Source: Pleurotus djamor
Taxonomy: Eukaryota > Basidiomycota > Agaricomycetes > Agaricales > Pleurotaceae
NCBI GenBank assembly: GCA_029747585.1
Contig: JAPEVF010000121.1
Location: 38,931 to 102,930 of the forward strand
Length of the DNA: 64,000 nt
Direction: 5' to 3'
Notes under the pieces: generated by a model
Told to the model about the DNA's origin: nothing
Database searches by the model: none
What the model saw: the letters and a program-made list of their open reading frames with translations, nothing else
Program-made: the position numbers and the translations under genes
In this document: piece after piece, positions 10,398-23,237 of the stretch
Numbering within the stretch: the first letter of the stretch is position 1
How the letters are laid out: each line of letters begins with the position of its first letter

Positions 10398-13300
10398 ATG
10401 TCCCCCGTAGTCTTGGAACCCCCAGCGATGAACATGCACAACCCGGCCATGTCCCAGATGGCCCGTTTGTCCCAGTTCTCACAAAACAGCCCCTCAGATC
10501 ATCTACGCGCCAGCAACGACCCCGTTTCCCCGGCCCCGCAATCCCCCCTTCTCACACACCAGCTCGAGAACCAGCAGCTCGAGCTGACTATCTCGTCGAC
10601 CCCCCCAAAAGTCTCCTCCGACCAGATTGACCCCAGCCTGATTACCCCGGAAAAGGACAAGTCCGCTCGAGGGCCTTGCCTCAACTGCGGTGTCATGGAT
10701 ACCCCTCTCTGGCGTAGAGATGCTGACGGGAATCCCCTTTGCAATGCCTGTGGTGCGTCGATCAACGTCCTTTGCCCCCCTTCAAACCTCTTTTCCTTAA
10801 GCCTCGCTCGCGTTTCGTTCTTGTCCAAACACGATCATGTTCGTTATCTTTTCTTTCTCTACGCACACGTGTGCGCAACTTTCCCTAAACACGCAAGAAA
10901 GACACCGTTACGGCGTGCTCTACGTGCATCACATCATCTCATTGATGTATACAATGTCCGCGCATCCTGTATATCTCTTCGTCGGACCACTTTTCCAACG
11001 TGTCATCCTTGCGTTATGGTGTCTTTCAATCGTTCTTCCATACGCACCTCTTGCTACACCGATGGATAGGATTGGACACTGCGTTCATTCTATCTCGTCT
11101 TTGTCCCATATCTTGATGTAAAACGCGTGCTTGAGCCTGAGTGCATGTTCTGGCTGATCATGCCTTGTCCATGGGTGTCTTTGACAGCAGTCTCTCACTC
11201 TTCCTTGCCATATCCTTTCCTTCCCCTTCGCGTCTCCGGAGACTTGGTCTTGGACGCCCCCTTCTTCTTGATTTATCCTTCTTCAAGGCTGGTCCTCGCC
11301 GATATTTACATACTCTTTTCTATTCAGGTCTTTACCAAAAATCGCGACGCATGCCTCGTCCATCTCCCCTCGGACGCACGCCCCCACCATCGGCACCAGC
11401 CAGTCAACCGGCTAATAAACCTGTCACTCATGCTCAGACGTTAGCGAGTGCCGCTAGCGCAAAGTCATCATCTCCCCAGGCCAATGGCAAGCAATCGGTC
11501 GGTGGCTCGTTTCTCTTATTTAATATTTTTTACGTTCTGATCAACATTACCAGCAGCCTCAAGGCAAGTCGAACCATCCTGGCGGGACATGCCCTGGTGA
11601 CGGGCGATGCGACGGTACTGGAGGGTCATCGGCGTGTAATGGGTGTCCAACGTATAATAACACGTTGGCTGTCAACGCTCGTCTCGAAATGGAAGCCCAG
11701 GAGGGTCAAGGTGGTGACCAGGTTCCTGCCAGCACGACGGTTGGCCTAGAATCACTTCAAGCACCGGCTTCGCCGAGCCATCCGGAAGCTTCGTCACCAG
11801 AAGCACCTGGTAGCCCCGATGCTAGTCAACAGAGCGGCGGCCCAGGGGGCAAGAAAGCCCGTGCAGCGGTTGGCGCTTTGAGCTGTTTCAATTGCGCGAC
11901 GAGCACCACTCCATTGTGGCGCCGAGATGATGTTGGAAACAACATTTGCAATGCGTGCGGTGAGTGTTGTGTTCGGTTTGCTTTTTTTCGCCTATTTCCA
12001 TTTCTTGCTTCGCCCGACCCTCCTCGCCCGACGGAGGGTACTTCTTCTCTTGCTGTGATTGGCATATGCNTTTTTTTCCACCCCATTTGTTCGGGTTTTA
12101 ACTTCCATTTGCTTCCGTTCCCATCGTCAAACGTACGTGTGACGGTGGCAACAAGGGTCACTCATCTAATCTGATTATTGCACGAGGACCCTAGTTGTCT
12201 TATCAATCTTATCTCTCACGGTTGTTTCTTCTCTCTCAATGTTGATTTTGGCGCACCCTGCTCCTCCTGCGGTTCAAGTCTTCTGTTCCTTGTTTCACGC
12301 GGAGTAGGGCGTATGTTTATAGCCGCGCTTGGGAGTGCCATTCCTTCCTTTTCCTCTCTCTTTTCTTCTACCAAGGGTCCACGGCTCATATTCTTGGTTC
12401 CTAGGACTTTACTACAAGTTGCACGGGACTCATCGTCCTGGGACTATGAAAAAGACGGTTATTAAGCGGAGGAAAAGAGTTCCCGCTGCGCCTGGTATGG
12501 GAGGACATTCTGGCCCGATAACTCGAATGACAGACCAAGCAGCTGCAGAAGGTCTCGTCTCTTTGGGCCGCTTCGCTGGAGGCAGCGCTCCCGGAACCGC
12601 TGGAGAAGAAAGCGACGCAGACGCTTTGGAACCACCCAAGAAACGTCGCGGCAGGAAGAGTCGCACTACTGCAAATGATAAGTCAAGGGAAGACGACGAT
12701 GTAGCGATGGAAGGTACCGAGGAGGAGACTCGGGAAAGCGATAGAGACCGCGAACGTGATTCAAGGAGGAAGAAGCCTAAGGATGGAGGTTGGATTGAAG
12801 GAGGTTCGCCACCAAGTGACCCGCGTTTCGCCCATCTGCAGCGTCCGGGTTCTGGCTCTGGATATGCGGGTTCGCCCCATCTTATGGGTTTGGATTTGCC
12901 ACCATTACCAGGTCTTAGTGGCGACCCTAACCGACCTTTCCTGACACCTTTTGCTCCTCCGTCGAGCTTCATTAGGTCGGGTTCCGCTGCCCCCAGCCGG
13001 ACGCATTCTCCCATGGGTCCCCCCACCGGTGCTATCCATCTTGGTGGTTTCTTACCCCCTCCTCCGCACCATCTGATGTTCCCTCCAGGAGTCGAGCCTC
13101 CGTTCCTTACTCCCTTCCTTGGTGGTCCCCTTACCCAACAAGACTTGCTGAAGCACTACAATGAGCTGGAGGCTTACAAGAAGCTCTTCGAAGACATGGT
13201 CGTGAAGACGGAGAAGATGATGAAGACCGTGCAGAAAGGAATGCAGGATATGAAGGGTTCGCCTAGTGGATCTCCTCCGCCTCAACAGGCATCCCCGCAA

Positions 13301-13465
13301 ACTCAAGAAGCGCAACAACCTTCGCCTTCGCCTCAGCCCGTACCACAAGCTCCTCAGCCTACCCAGGCTGCTGTTGTTCCTTTAGCTCGTGCTGCAGCGG
13401 CGCCCCGCGACCGGTCAAGGGAAAGTGTGTGGCCGACGGAGCCTACAGCCGCACCTAGGGAGTAA
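10398..13465 (+). CDS. urbs1: Two-finger GATA transcription repressor of iron uptake (Urbs1/SreA/Fep1 type)
   Basis: This family represses siderophore synthesis and iron uptake genes when iron is plentiful. Four exons (10398-10752, 11328-11497, 11554-11959, 12405-13465) give 663 residues. Finger 1 has Cys 94, 97, 115 and 118 and finger 2 has Cys 286, 289, 307 and 310, both C-X2-C-X17-C-X2-C with the TPLWRRD core. Between them is the hallmark Cys-rich iron-sensing motif: CPGDGRC, then CNGC (Cys 188, 194, 203, 206; C-X5-C-X8-C-X2-C), and NN. A basic patch [10 protein letters not shown] follows finger 2. The C-terminal part is Pro-rich with a short coiled coil ([19 protein letters not shown]). 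The start codon has a full Kozak match (GCCGCCACCATG). Both fingers are interrupted by long introns at the same codon. Confidence 0.93.
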
Positions 13466-14322
13466 ATCGTCTTCCTCGCCAGCCGCTATATACCGAAAAG
13501 GTTTACGCGTCACGGCGGGTAGACCATTATCTCCTTCCTCTGTTTTGGAGCTTGAATCCTTTTTCACTCTTGCTTCTTGTATTTTGCCATCNTTTTTTAT
13601 TCTGTTTATAACAGTGTCTTGTAATATTCTCTTGATACCACGCGAAGCCATTTGTCTTCGCACCTACCCCACGCAACACACACCATTGCACTCCCATCCC
13701 TTCCCATCTATATTGCAAAGTTCATATTTAATCAATATCTACCGTGTTCCTTTCTTCACTTGTTAATCACCTTTTTTCCGCCGTCGACCTCCCTCCCCTC
13801 TCATCCTTCCCTCACTTTCTCATATACTTATATGATTGCCGCCCCGCCTTAGACCTCCCCCGTCCCCTCTANTCCTNCCCCCTCCANTCCTAGGTGTTAC
13901 TATATCTCGTTATCGTCTATGCTATGATCGGTTTTGTTTGTCGTGTTCGTCCACTTTTTATTTCACTAGGTAGTGTAGAACGCTGCGCTTTTTCGAAGGT
14001 AATCTATGTCAGTATATGTTGATTATCATACATGGCTCCTCCTTGGTCGCTTTTCAGGCGCCAGGTGGTGTGTGTTCTATGCTACGTAGTTTAAATTGAA
14101 CTCGGACCACATATGTGACCTTGGACTCTAGAGTCGAATCTACTTCGTCGTGTGCGCCGTAGACTTCAGTCATCGTGTGAATGTGAACCTTGCTCCCGTT
14201 CATTTAGCATCGACGCTCTCTCGGATCCATTTACGATGCACTTCTAGCTCACGTCGACGTGTTGACGCTTTACCTTTAATCGCCACGACTGTCGACACAC
14301 GCGCCGTGGTTTATCGTTTGTG
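13466..14322. other. Intergenic, 3' end of GATA gene to next gene
   Basis: Probable 3' untranslated sequence and promoter, very pyrimidine-rich from 13640 to 13900, with Ns at 13592, 13872, 13877 and 13887. No gene, tRNA or repeat is visible. Confidence 0.5.
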
Positions 14323-16392
14323 ATGCTCAATGGTGGCGATAGGTTTCACCGTGGTCATGTTCGTGGTCGCGGTCGTGGGTTTGGACTTGCGCCTCGACCT
14401 ACGCGTCATGAAGAAGATGCGCAGCCTAATGAAACAATAGATAAACGACGCGTAACTGTTCCTCCAAGCATCCGGGTCGTCACCGCGCCGCAGCGATACC
14501 AACATCCTCGGTCTTTTGGGACGAGAGGCAGGGGAAGAGGCTTCTTCACTCCTCGGAGAGAGAATGACGCTGCTCCTTCGACTGCATGGAACTTTCGTGT
14601 CGGTGGTTCTGCGAGGCTGCCGGTTCTTGATAGGCCGAGGGCAGACTTTAATCGCCCCATGAGCTTGGATGATGCAAAGTCACGTATGTATGAATCCTTC
14701 TCAATTGTACTCGCGTTCTTTGTGTAACTCATGGACGCGCAATAACCGAAGCTCAGTCAAGTCGACCCTACGACACCCCGTCTCCTCGCCATCAACAGCA
14801 GCCCGAAGCAGGTCCGTCTCACCTTCCCATTGAAAATCGAAAGAGGGATCCAGCTACCCACGGAGCAAATGAGCATTACGGCTCGAACTCATCGCCGAAA
14901 CATCGCGATCAATACACTCAGCCATCCTCATCGAACTACGCTTCGCAACCTCCCCTAAAGCGTAGAAAGTTCGACGAAGAAAGTCTATCTCGCCTTTCTT
15001 CGGATATGAATCCTTCGCCCTTGGGGAGCCAGGAACCCCAACGGAATAGCAAGATTAAAGTCGAAGAGAGGAGCCCTTCACCTAACCTTCATTCCCAGAA
15101 CCTCCAACGCGATCAGAAACAAGACCCGATCATCAAGCGAGAACCTCGAAGCCCTTCTCCCCATCGTACCTCCCATAGGCGCCTAATCACTAGTGGATGC
15201 GCGCGTTATGCTCCCCTTCCAGATGACTGTCGGAAACCCAATCCGCTTTACAAGGCAAACAGAGCTAAATGGGCACGGAGCGAAATGACCAAACTGGAAG
15301 AGAAAGGCGTTCGGCCTACTAAATGGCTAACGAGGTGAGCCTTGAATTTGACTGATATACATGAAACCATGAACTAATTCAAATAAGGGAAGATGGAATG
15401 GTCATTGAATGGTATGTGATCAGAGTCCGTGTTGTCTCGGGCGCCCCTCTAATGGGAGCATCTACAGGACATGCCGATATCCAGTGTGGTCTGATACCTT
15501 AGAACCTGATACTGGGCCTCTAGTCCCATCCAGCAGCCAAATTAGCTTGACAGACCCAGGAGATGAGCGAAGCGAAATTCCTGGTCGGAGCACAGCTCCA
15601 CCTTCGCGGACAGATCCAGCGAATTCACCTGAACACTTGATATCTGTCGTTCCCGTCGTGGATGGGACTGAGAATGCCACCGAAGCCTCTCTGAGTAGCA
15701 CCCCAGATTGCCGAACACTTGCAGACATCGGCGTGTCTGAAGAGGACTCTGAAATGGAGGAACTGAGTCTGAAGTTTCTCGAGAGGTTCGTTTCATGTCT
15801 TTATGTCTCATCATCTGACGTTGAAATAAAGGGTCAGCTATATGCAAATGTTTAATGTCAATCGTGCGGACCTCCTTGAGGCCTATCATCCAGATGCATA
15901 CTTCTCTTTTCGAGTGCATGCTACTTCGGGAGATCAGTTGGCCCAACCCCGTATGTGACATCAACCAGTCATGGTTTATGTTTAATACTGACTGTTAACT
16001 CGCAAAGTGCCTCGGAATATCTTCCAGGGCCGGGAGAGGATTGGCCGTGCCCTGCGATTACTCACAGCCTACAAGGTTTGTCAGGAGGAAAACGCGATCG
16101 TCTATGATCTATTACCAACAAATGACAGCTGCTTTCTGACTTGCTACGGCGCAGCATTGAACACCAATGCCACACCTCCTTCCAATGTCTATTTTGGGCA
16201 AAGCCTTATCTTACGACGAAATGATGATGGTGGTGATGATGGGTGAGTGTGTGCAACACAATACATATATCATGGTACTTAATATCGTCCCGTCCTAGTT
16301 TCCGGACGAAGAGATGGCCTCTCGTCGCCGTATCGCACCAAATTACTATCGGAGATTTCCCCGTGAATATCTCATCGCCGTCTGTGTCGTGA
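14323..16392 (+). CDS. RGG-rich protein with C-terminal NTF2-like domain
   Basis: Seven exons (14323-14683, 14752-15334, 15388-15411, 15468-15785, 15832-15950, 16008-16242, 16299-16392) splice in frame to 577 residues. The N-terminus carries RGRGRGFGLAPR and a second TRGRGRGFF, typical of RNA-binding tails. The middle is disordered, with charged SP-repeats (SPSP, KVEERSPSP) and a basic LKRRKFDEE, a possible nuclear signal. The C-terminal 150 residues look like an NTF2 fold: FLER, SYMQMFNVNRADLLEAYHPD, then NIFQGRERIGRALRLL, FLTCYGAAL, LILRR and the end VSHQITIGDF. That pattern resembles the NTF2-like domain of mRNA export factors such as Mex67, but no leucine-rich repeats are present. A role in RNA handling is inference. 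Confidence 0.7.
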
Positions 16393-16705
16393 TTTCGAAT
16401 CGATCTATGTCCTTGTATCCTAACTTATACATTCTGGTTTCCTCCTCGCTACTTAGTCGTACCATTAGTACCTGACAAACCAACGTATACGCTTTAAGCG
16501 TCAGTGACGCCTTTTCATTAATTATAACAGAGTGAAACGCATCGCCCCATGAATCATAGCATGGTGCAAGTGATGATTTGCTTGCAAGTCGCCAGCCGAT
16601 GGCGATTTTACATAATACATCCAAGATTGAGCTATTCAGGGACATTGAACCAGGCGACCTACTTCCCATCAAGCCTCTCCTGCGACTCTACACGCACCAA
16701 TACCA
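16393..16705. other. Short intergenic region before thymidylate kinase
   Basis: These 313 bases separate two genes on the same strand. No further gene or element is visible. Confidence 0.5.
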
Positions 16706-17707
16706 ATGACATCGAGACGGGGCGCGTTCATCGTGATCGAGGGCCTCGATAGGTCTGGGAAAACAACGCAATGCTCTACATTGCTTGAGCGACTCGAGGC
16801 ATCCAAGATCGAGGCTAAACTCATTAAGTTTCCAGGTGGGTTCGTGTCATCCAATAACCATTCAGATGTCAACCTCGTTGGCTAAAAACACGTACTCCAA
16901 GATAGATAGAACCACGAAGATAGGACAGATGATTGATTCGTATCTCAAGTCCGAGTCTGACTTGGACAACCATCTTATCCATCTTCTATTCTCTGCAAAT
17001 CGATGGGAGCTCGCGTATGTATTTCCTTCAAGTCGTTTTTCTTCCGTTCTTTCCTACCCTTTCGGGGCGACACATGTGTGGGAGGAGGTAGGCTTCTCCC
17101 AGGAAAGAATAAGCCAACCTTCGACCCGCTTAGAGCACATTACCTTCTTAACCGATGTCTGTGTCTGTTCTATTCCATCCAAGCGCTGACAATCAACCCC
17201 CATTCATTCCCTATTCTTGATGATGAATAATCCATTTCTAGATCTTCTATCGAGCGAACGCTTAACGAAGGATCGCTGGTCCTGTGCGATCGTTACGCTT
17301 TTTCCGGTATTGCATTCACCGCATCGAAGGGGCTCTCGTACGCGTGGTGTCGGTCGCCCGATATCGCTCTCCCGGCTCCGGATATTACGTTATTCCTCGA
17401 TATCACCCCAGAGAAAGCTAAAGAACGTGGCGGATATGGTGAAGAAAGGTACGAGAAGGAGGAGATGCAGAAGAAGGTCCGGAAGGTCTTTGCAAGGATC
17501 GGTACAGAGCTCAATAATGAAGGTATTGAAGGAGAAGGAAGGAATGGGGAGCCGTACAGGAAGTGGGTCATTGTTGATGCTGGGAGGGACAAAGACGCAG
17601 TATCGGAGGAAGTGTGGGGTCTTGTGCGACCATTCATCAGCGGTGTGGATAAACCGATCCAACGACTATGGAAGGATGTATTGGATGATAGCTCGGTGGG
17701 ACATTGA
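16706..17707 (+). CDS. CDC8: Thymidylate kinase (dTMP kinase)
   Basis: It phosphorylates dTMP to dTDP with ATP, an essential step in dTTP supply. Three exons (16706-16835, 16906-17014, 17242-17707) encode 234 residues, slightly longer than the usual 205-215. The P-loop is GLDRSGKTT (13-21). [19 protein letters not shown] is the conserved substrate-binding stretch, [11 protein letters not shown] follows, then the [16 protein letters not shown] motif with its DRY-type core. The lid region reads [19 protein letters not shown]. The C-terminus carries a short extension ([15 protein letters not shown]). The 227-base second intron is longer than typical here. The gene is convergent with UBC6. Confidence 0.95.
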
Positions 17708-17967
17708 ACCATGTTTCATTGTAAATTTAATAATAGTGGTGTTACAACGCGACGGAAGAATAGAAATATGGAATGAAACGGAAAGGAAGGTGGGACCTGC
17801 AATGGTTTGAGGTTTGCATGAAGGTCTGGAAGTTTATCCTAACGGCAGCCAAGAAACCAAGTTACGATAGATGATGGGGTGTAAGATTTGGGGGTAACGC
17901 ATCTACGAAATGTGAGATCGCAGGAAAGGAGTGGGATGAAGAGCAAAAGGCAAGGAATGGCATTGGA

Positions 17968-19346
17968 CTAGGCAGATGCGGAGAAGCGAGACACGACAAC
18001 GGCGAGAACAATCAAGACGCCCCATCGCCACTTCTCCCAGATTACACGACCCCATGTCGCAGCAAAGTTGGCATGGTTGCTTTCACCATCAGATTTGTCT
18101 GTCTTTGCCAACCCATTACCCGCGGATACGGGTCGCGCAACAGAATCTGATGACGCAGTTGCATGGGAGGGTGTAGTGAGATTCGTTGAGGGGTTGAGTT
18201 TGAACAAGGGGGTATTATGGGTTGGCGGAACGTTTGATGTGGAAGATGGGGCTGGAGGCGGTACAGCTGTGAAGGAAAAGATGGCCATTTCCTCCGGATC
18301 GGGCTTGTCGCGCCCATTCTCGCCCATATTGGGCAGATCAACCATCCGAAGTTGGCAGTACTGCAATCAAGAGGGGGTATGATGAGCGATCATCAAGTTG
18401 TAATCGAACCGCATTGAGAGACGGGGGAGTACGGTGATGAATCAAGCACCCGGTTCTGAGAGGGAAACACTTACATCCGGGAATGCTTCCTCATATCGCT
18501 TCTGCGTCATGTTCCACGCATGACTCCGCTGCGCAAATAGTCGTTTGTGGGCGTCCGTAGACGTTACGGATCCTGTCGTCANTTTCGTCCGACAGCATGA
18601 AAGACAAGAGGCCCGTCAATCTGCAGATAGAGAGAAAGCGTAAGCACCAAAGACAAATCAGAACGACAGAACGACAAATGTATGATTGAGGACGGAGTGC
18701 GGGGTTGACTAATATAGAAGAGTGAAGAACTCACATGGTAGCCACGCTCCAAGCCGGATTCCACTAAATGCAAAGTCAGCCCAAACAAAGAGACCCACTA
18801 AACCAAGTAGCTCACAGTGCCAGGATGAAAATCAGACATCGAAAAACAAATCTTTTTGTCTGGTTGGAAGCGACCGGAAGGTGTAAACATCTAGCAGACG
18901 AACAGAGGCGGTGGTGTCAAAGTTATTGATCATCGCGCAGCGGTAACGGCATACCTTGATTCCAGGAGGTTTGAAAGGGTATTCTGGGGGGAATAGAAGG
19001 ACACCATGGTATTCCCCGCCGGCATATGGTGAATCTGGAGGTCCGCGCTATGAAGAAGTATATGCTGGTGAGGCCGGGGTAATGACCGAAACCGACGGAG
19101 ATTCCTTACGATGAGGAAATTCCCTTATACAACGCTCAGTATATTGCAACAGATATACCGATATATGACTCACAAGTTAAGATGTTCTTCTCATCGGGAG
19201 CGGCCCAAACGAAAGGCGGTGACTCCTTCTGCATTGCGAGGTATTCCTTCGTGAGCTGCAAACCAATGATTCATTCCTATGAAGCCAAAGCAGTCCGGAT
19301 GCTGATCAAAACGACATACGCGCTTCTGAGCGGCTTTACTGGCCAT
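17968..19346 (-). CDS. UBC6: Tail-anchored ubiquitin-conjugating enzyme E2 (UBC6/UBE2J2 type)
   Basis: UBC6 is the ER-membrane E2 of ER-associated protein degradation. The protein starts MASKAAQKR then [20 protein letters not shown], diagnostic of the family. The catalytic region is [15 protein letters not shown] with the active-site Cys, followed by [21 protein letters not shown] disordered Pro/Ser-rich linker leads to a C-terminal membrane anchor ([17 protein letters not shown]). The N at 18582 falls in the codon after DE; ignoring it restores the frame to [14 protein letters not shown]. Several short introns are needed, all with GT-AG ends. Ns at 19379-19380 are upstream of the start. The gene is convergent with thymidylate kinase. 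Confidence 0.93.
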
Positions 19347-21499
19347 GGTCGACGGGTCGTGATGGTGGTGCAAGTTTGTNNGAGAGAGGATAAACAAGTG
19401 GCAAACAGGGCCTTCTGATTCAGCCACTCACGACAGGCGTGGGATCTATACCCCTATTCGTCCCTTTCGACACCAACAACGTGTACCGTTTTCTTGAGCA
19501 CCCGAGTCCCTCGTTTTACCTAACTAAAAGTCCTCCAAAAGGTCAAAGGGGTCCAAAGTACCAGAGTCGCGAATCTACCAACTTTCAACCACGAAACTTG
19601 AGAGTGAGTCCTTGTTGTGAGTCGGCAGCGCGTCAGCCTCCAAACAGTGTATACCAGTTGCGTCTTCCGCCAAAAGTGTTCATTGAAAATTACAAAAACA
19701 TTGATGTGCTTCTGATTCTGTCTGTTTCTGTATCACAGCTATGCAGAGACCAAGCTCATGGTCTCATCTCCGCAGCTATGGCAGTTCAGCTGCTCGGAGA
19801 TGGCAGAATAAGTATCCCGCGTACACCATAGCAAAGACTCTCATTGCTATGAAGACTACGGTCCACGGTTACTTTCAGATTTCACCGGCGCTTGTCACCA
19901 TCATTGCTCAAGATCGGGTGACCGACTTCATTCGAGGGTTCGTTATTCGTCATTGAGAAGGTTAAGTTTGTTGGCATTGCCTTGCTCCAGACCCGGGCCC
20001 CGCACCAAAGACATGGAGATACGTGCGGTAAACTCTCTTTTGGCCGTGATCACCAACCAACGTTGATGCTGATGCTATTCGTCAAGCCCAGGTCGTCCGT
20101 ATCAGGACATCAGCTGGTACGGGATTTAGATGAATGCCATAACTGCCCCGCTCGCGAATTGTTGAACAGTGCCTTTTCGCCCCGCCCAGCGTCAGGAACT
20201 ACCATGATGAGTGCCATCAGAGAGCTGAATCACCTTTCCCCTCCAAGCCGCATCTTGACTCTCTCCGTGATGTAGTGTTTGGCCTGATGATATCCAATGC
20301 ACAATCGTCGCAATATTCGGTCCAAGGCGTTTCAAGCGCATTGGCCTACGAAGAGAAGTACTTACGATGCTCAAGCCTGGTCCCGAAACCTTGAACAAGA
20401 GCGCTAGCTGAAGGTTTTCACTGTCTTTCTTGACGTGCTGCATTGCCATTGAATTATTGATGACTCCAGCCCTCGCTGATTCAAATCAATGCTATCTCCG
20501 ACCACTTGTTGATAATCCCCCAATCCCAAGGTCATCTCATTTTCCCATCGTATATCTTTAACTGGACTCACGAAATAAAGGACTTCACTCGCCGCACCGC
20601 CAACTCAAATGACCTCACTTATATATCACCATGGTGTCAGGCCGTGATACATTGACCCGACTACCATCCTTCGGAGGCCCTGAAATGCCGCAGAGTCTAT
20701 ATGGGGATGCTCTCTGATGCACCGCGTAGCCAGGGCTCTGGATCGAAGTCTTCGCGACGATTCGAACGCGAAAGGACCGACGTATGCCATCGTCGTTAGT
20801 TCCCTTATCAGTTTCCTTCTCTTCCATGTTGACAAAAGAACCGTGGCTAATAACGATCAACCTAAGCTAGAGACCGGGAAACCACCACTTGAACCAAGAT
20901 TGGGGCGAATCCCATTGCAAAAATCCAGTAGGTGGATGTTCTCAGAACGATCATGGGTGGCAATGTTTCCTTTCATTCAAAGGGTCGGGATCTCTGAGTC
21001 CATAGCCAGGATTTTGGACTTAGTACGCCAGCATGAAGACGGGATCCCGCCGAAGTGGTGTGCCCGGTCCGTCCATATGCATTTCGAAACCACTACTTAC
21101 CACTCTGCATTAGTCCGGCCGAATGCCCGTGTCCTTTTTGTCTCTCTCTCTTGGTCCTCTTTAGGTGACGCCCACTGATCGAAGACTGTCGATCACACTC
21201 GACCCGAATCGGTAGGCATATACGATCTTCACTACATTTGGACACGATAGCGCATGTTTTCCGCCTGGCGTCGCTGTCCAAATTAGGTTCCTTTCAAACA
21301 AAGGTGAGTCTCCACCGTTTGGGCGAACAATGGCAGCAATCTTAACAGTTCTATTTTAGGACACACGATCTATCTGGCCACAACTTGGCATGGGCCACCG
21401 CGAGGCAATGGGCCACATACACTGTCATTATAAATTCCCTGTGGTCTACCCGAACACTCTTCGAACCAACTAACTAACTAACAACTCACCACCATCATC
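19347..21499. other. Gene-poor region of about 2.1 kb
   Basis: Only short open frames with no recognisable domains are present (the longest is about 150 codons at 20717-21178). I see no transposon signature, terminal repeats or tRNA. Two tandem CTAACTAA motifs near 21468-21480 lie just before the F-box-like gene. It may hold a non-coding RNA or decayed sequence, but nothing supports either directly. Confidence 0.5.
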
Positions 21500-22549
21500 A
21501 TGCAAAGTTTCCGAATGTGAGGCCGTCTCCGCTCTTTACCTTCCCTCCGCTGACGCCGCTATAGGATTAACATCACGAAGCGGGAGAAGGGTGCCTTCTT
21601 CGATATTCTTGGGTGCTTCCGGCGCGACCGCACGACGTCGGCTTTGATCACTGTTCCTCAGATAGGAAGTTACAAGGAAGCGGTTGAAGGGTGTTCGATG
21701 TTCAGGCGGTATGTTATCACCTTCTTTGGACCACAGACACCTCAATCGAATTAACTCGACAATCCCTCTACCAGCTCTCCCTCTAGTGCCCATCTTGACG
21801 ACCTTGGCCTTCTCACCCGGGTCCCCACTGAAGTCATCCTCCTCATCTTTGAGGAAGTCGCGTCCCTAGAAACTGCGATCATGTTCGCCATTGCGAACTC
21901 TCGCCTTCTCGAGCTTGCATACGACCACATCTGCGAGCGTCTCGTTCAGAACAGCTCTCCTTGGGTCTGCGACCGACTGATCTGTCTTGGTGACCGTGTA
22001 ACCGATCTTCCGGAAAGTTGTCTCGCCGAACAGGAGGGCTCTGAAATTCTGGCATACTTTCGCTGCAAGTCTTGGGAGTGTGATGCCCACTGCACCCATA
22101 CCACAGCCTCCTATGGTCTGGCTTGCGCGTGCTTCCCGATGGTTGAAGGCCAGCGAAAATCCCCCGGCGAGGATTGGTGGTCAGGCGTCGACAGTCCCAA
22201 CGATTTCCACCGCTACTTCTATATGCAGACGCTTTGGCAGAGCTGCAACGAGCCTCTCGACCCGAGGATATTGGTCAACATCAGCAAGAAGGAATATTTC
22301 CGCGACACTGAAAACCTTGACTTGGACGCCGTTCTTCCGGCATTGACTCTCTGGGCATCTAAGGAAGAATGTGGACCTTGGGCTGGCGACCAGTTGGCGA
22401 TCGTCTCAATGCACAGCCTGGCTGAGCAAATCAAGAAAGAAAGTGGGTGGAAGGATATCACGGAGACGGGTGAAGTATTGAAAGCCCGTTTTCCTGGAGT
22501 GTTCTCGTATTATGATCCAGACGATAATATCTTGGCGTCTTGGTGCTGA
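21500..22549 (+). CDS. F-box-like domain protein
   Basis: Three exons: a tiny first exon starting MQSFR at 21500, a second from about 21565 (INITKREKGAFFDILGCFRR) and a third from 21776. An F-box-like motif opens exon 3 (LLTRVPTEVILLIFEEVASL). Large families of such proteins are typical of Agaricomycetes and are presumed substrate adaptors, though most are uncharacterised. The rest has many Cys residues (CKSWECDAHCTHTT) and conserved aromatic patches, with no repeat domain that I recognise. The protein is about 280 residues and ends YYDPDDNILASWC. A (TA)n tract lies just after the stop. The gene stands alone between two gene-poor stretches. Confidence 0.7.
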
Positions 22550-22571
22550 ATGGGCTCTTATGACATTTTAC

Positions 22572-22588
22572 TATATATATATATATAT
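22572..22588. repeat. (TA)n microsatellite
   Basis: About eight TA units lie 23 bases after the stop codon of the F-box-like gene, probably in its 3' untranslated region. Confidence 0.9.
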
Positions 22589-23218
22589 GGTTTGAGAGAT
22601 GATATTTATCAGGTCCAGATGGGTTTGCCTGCAATGTGCGTTTGTTTCTGAGTCAGCTAATAGACGCTATACGTCTCCGCTTCCTTCCTAGTTTGGAGAT
22701 TCTTGGGCGGTTTTTGAGGGTGAACAGTGATCCTCAATGATCCATTTGGACACGCGACCGCGTTCCAGCCGAGGCAACGTTCACCCTAGTGTGCTCTTTC
22801 GGAGGATATGAAGTGCCTTCGTTTGGATAAGCTCTGGATGTTGAATTCTGTGTTAATCAATATCCTGGTCTTGTGCTGATGAGCTAAGTAGTTGCTGGTA
22901 CGGTTAACGATTGAAAACGGATGTGACGGAGTTACATGTCGCTTGTAAATCTAATCTTATCTCGGAACTTCCCATGAGGGTTAACGGGTTCTCAACATGG
23001 CCTTACGTTCTCACCACCACGGTACAAGTCAAGTACAAGTCAACTTAGTCAAGGCACCAGAAAGTCGATAATCGTGTTTTCAGGCACTGAAGCTTCCGAG
23101 ATTACCACAGACAGAATGGTCCCGACGTTTCTCGGGTGTGACGGTTGAGTAGTTTGAATACCAAGTCAACATCTCATGCCTTCTCGATACTTCTTGGATG
23201 GCTTGGTGTATAGCGCCC

Positions 23219-23237
23219 AATGAATGAATGAATGAAT
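23219..23237. repeat. (AATG)n microsatellite
   Basis: Four and a half AATG units. A similar AATG tract occurs at 52778-52796 beside pectate lyase B. Confidence 0.9.

Noticed and set aside
20717..21178. 153-codon open frame in the gene-poor block
   Set aside because: No recognisable domain, no supporting splice structure, and composition unlike nearby proteins; probably chance.
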